DNA of 34,879 nucleotides, from assembly GCF_900142695.1 (NCBI RefSeq), contig NZ_FRBU01000034.1:1-34879 (forward strand), read 5' to 3'. Shown here piece by piece: positions 34,879-34,879 of this stretch. The notes beneath the pieces were generated by a model. The model ran no database searches. It saw only the letters and a list, made by a program, of their open reading frames with translations, and was not told the origin of the DNA. Source of the stretch: Flavobacterium xanthum. GTDB taxonomy: Bacteria; Bacteroidota; Bacteroidia; Flavobacteriales; Flavobacteriaceae. The translations under genes were made by a program, and so were the position numbers. Every line of letters starts with the position of its first letter. Position 1 is the stretch's first letter.

Positions 34879-34879
34879 T

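Overview
The window looks like a chromosomal segment from a member of the Bacteroidota, most likely Flavobacterium or a close relative. It is AT-rich, it has a SusC/SusD pair, it has flavobacterial families (DUF2851, DUF3467, Bacteroidetes-type porin), and several genes are preceded by the Bacteroidota -7 promoter word TAnnTTTG rather than a sigma-70 type -10 box. Most genes lack a Shine-Dalgarno sequence and have an A-rich run before the ATG. The genus is inferred from these traits, not from a database search.

Layout. 1-690: the 3' end of an IS66-type transposase followed by about three tandem copies of a ~117-bp non-coding repeat. 737-1477 (-): a CpsB/YwqE-type PHP phosphatase. 2222-6922: a SusC/SusD outer-membrane uptake pair closed by a clear terminator. 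7206-9131: a putative porin. 9386-10747: a PLP enzyme with two CBS domains (cystathionine beta-synthase/cysteine synthase type). 10859-10991: a 19-unit heptanucleotide array that ends one base before the start codon of a DEDDh exonuclease. Then come a DUF2851 protein, a small PspC-type membrane protein, a convergent amino-acid permease, an HhH (ComEA-like) membrane protein and an acyl-CoA dehydrogenase. 17396-18459 (-) is a membrane-anchored endonuclease/exonuclease/phosphatase gene split by a frameshift in an A-run.

18563-33948 is the information-processing core: rpsU, a Xer recombinase, a ribosome hibernation factor, then tRNA-Thr(UGU), tRNA-Tyr, tRNA-Thr(GGU), tuf, tRNA-Trp, secE, nusG, rplK, rplA, rplJ, rplL, rpoB, rpoC and a DUF3467 gene. 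The order follows the widespread thrU-tyrU-(glyT)-thrT-tufB-secE-nusG-rplKAJL-rpoBC arrangement, but no tRNA-Gly is visible. Strong hairpins sit between rplL and rpoB and between rpoB and rpoC, so expression may be stepped down or restarted within the cluster. The window ends with a small secreted protein of unknown function and perhaps the tail of a minus-strand gene.

No phage, CRISPR array, defence system or biosynthetic cluster is visible. The most interesting signals are regulatory or structural: (i) a family of 7-bp-periodic intergenic sequences at three or four loci with a different word at each; (ii) an unusually strong Shine-Dalgarno on rpsU, which fits autoregulation by bS21; (iii) a frameshift exactly at an A_AAA_AAA slippery site; (iv) promoters overlapping terminators at xer and at the head of the tRNA-tuf operon.
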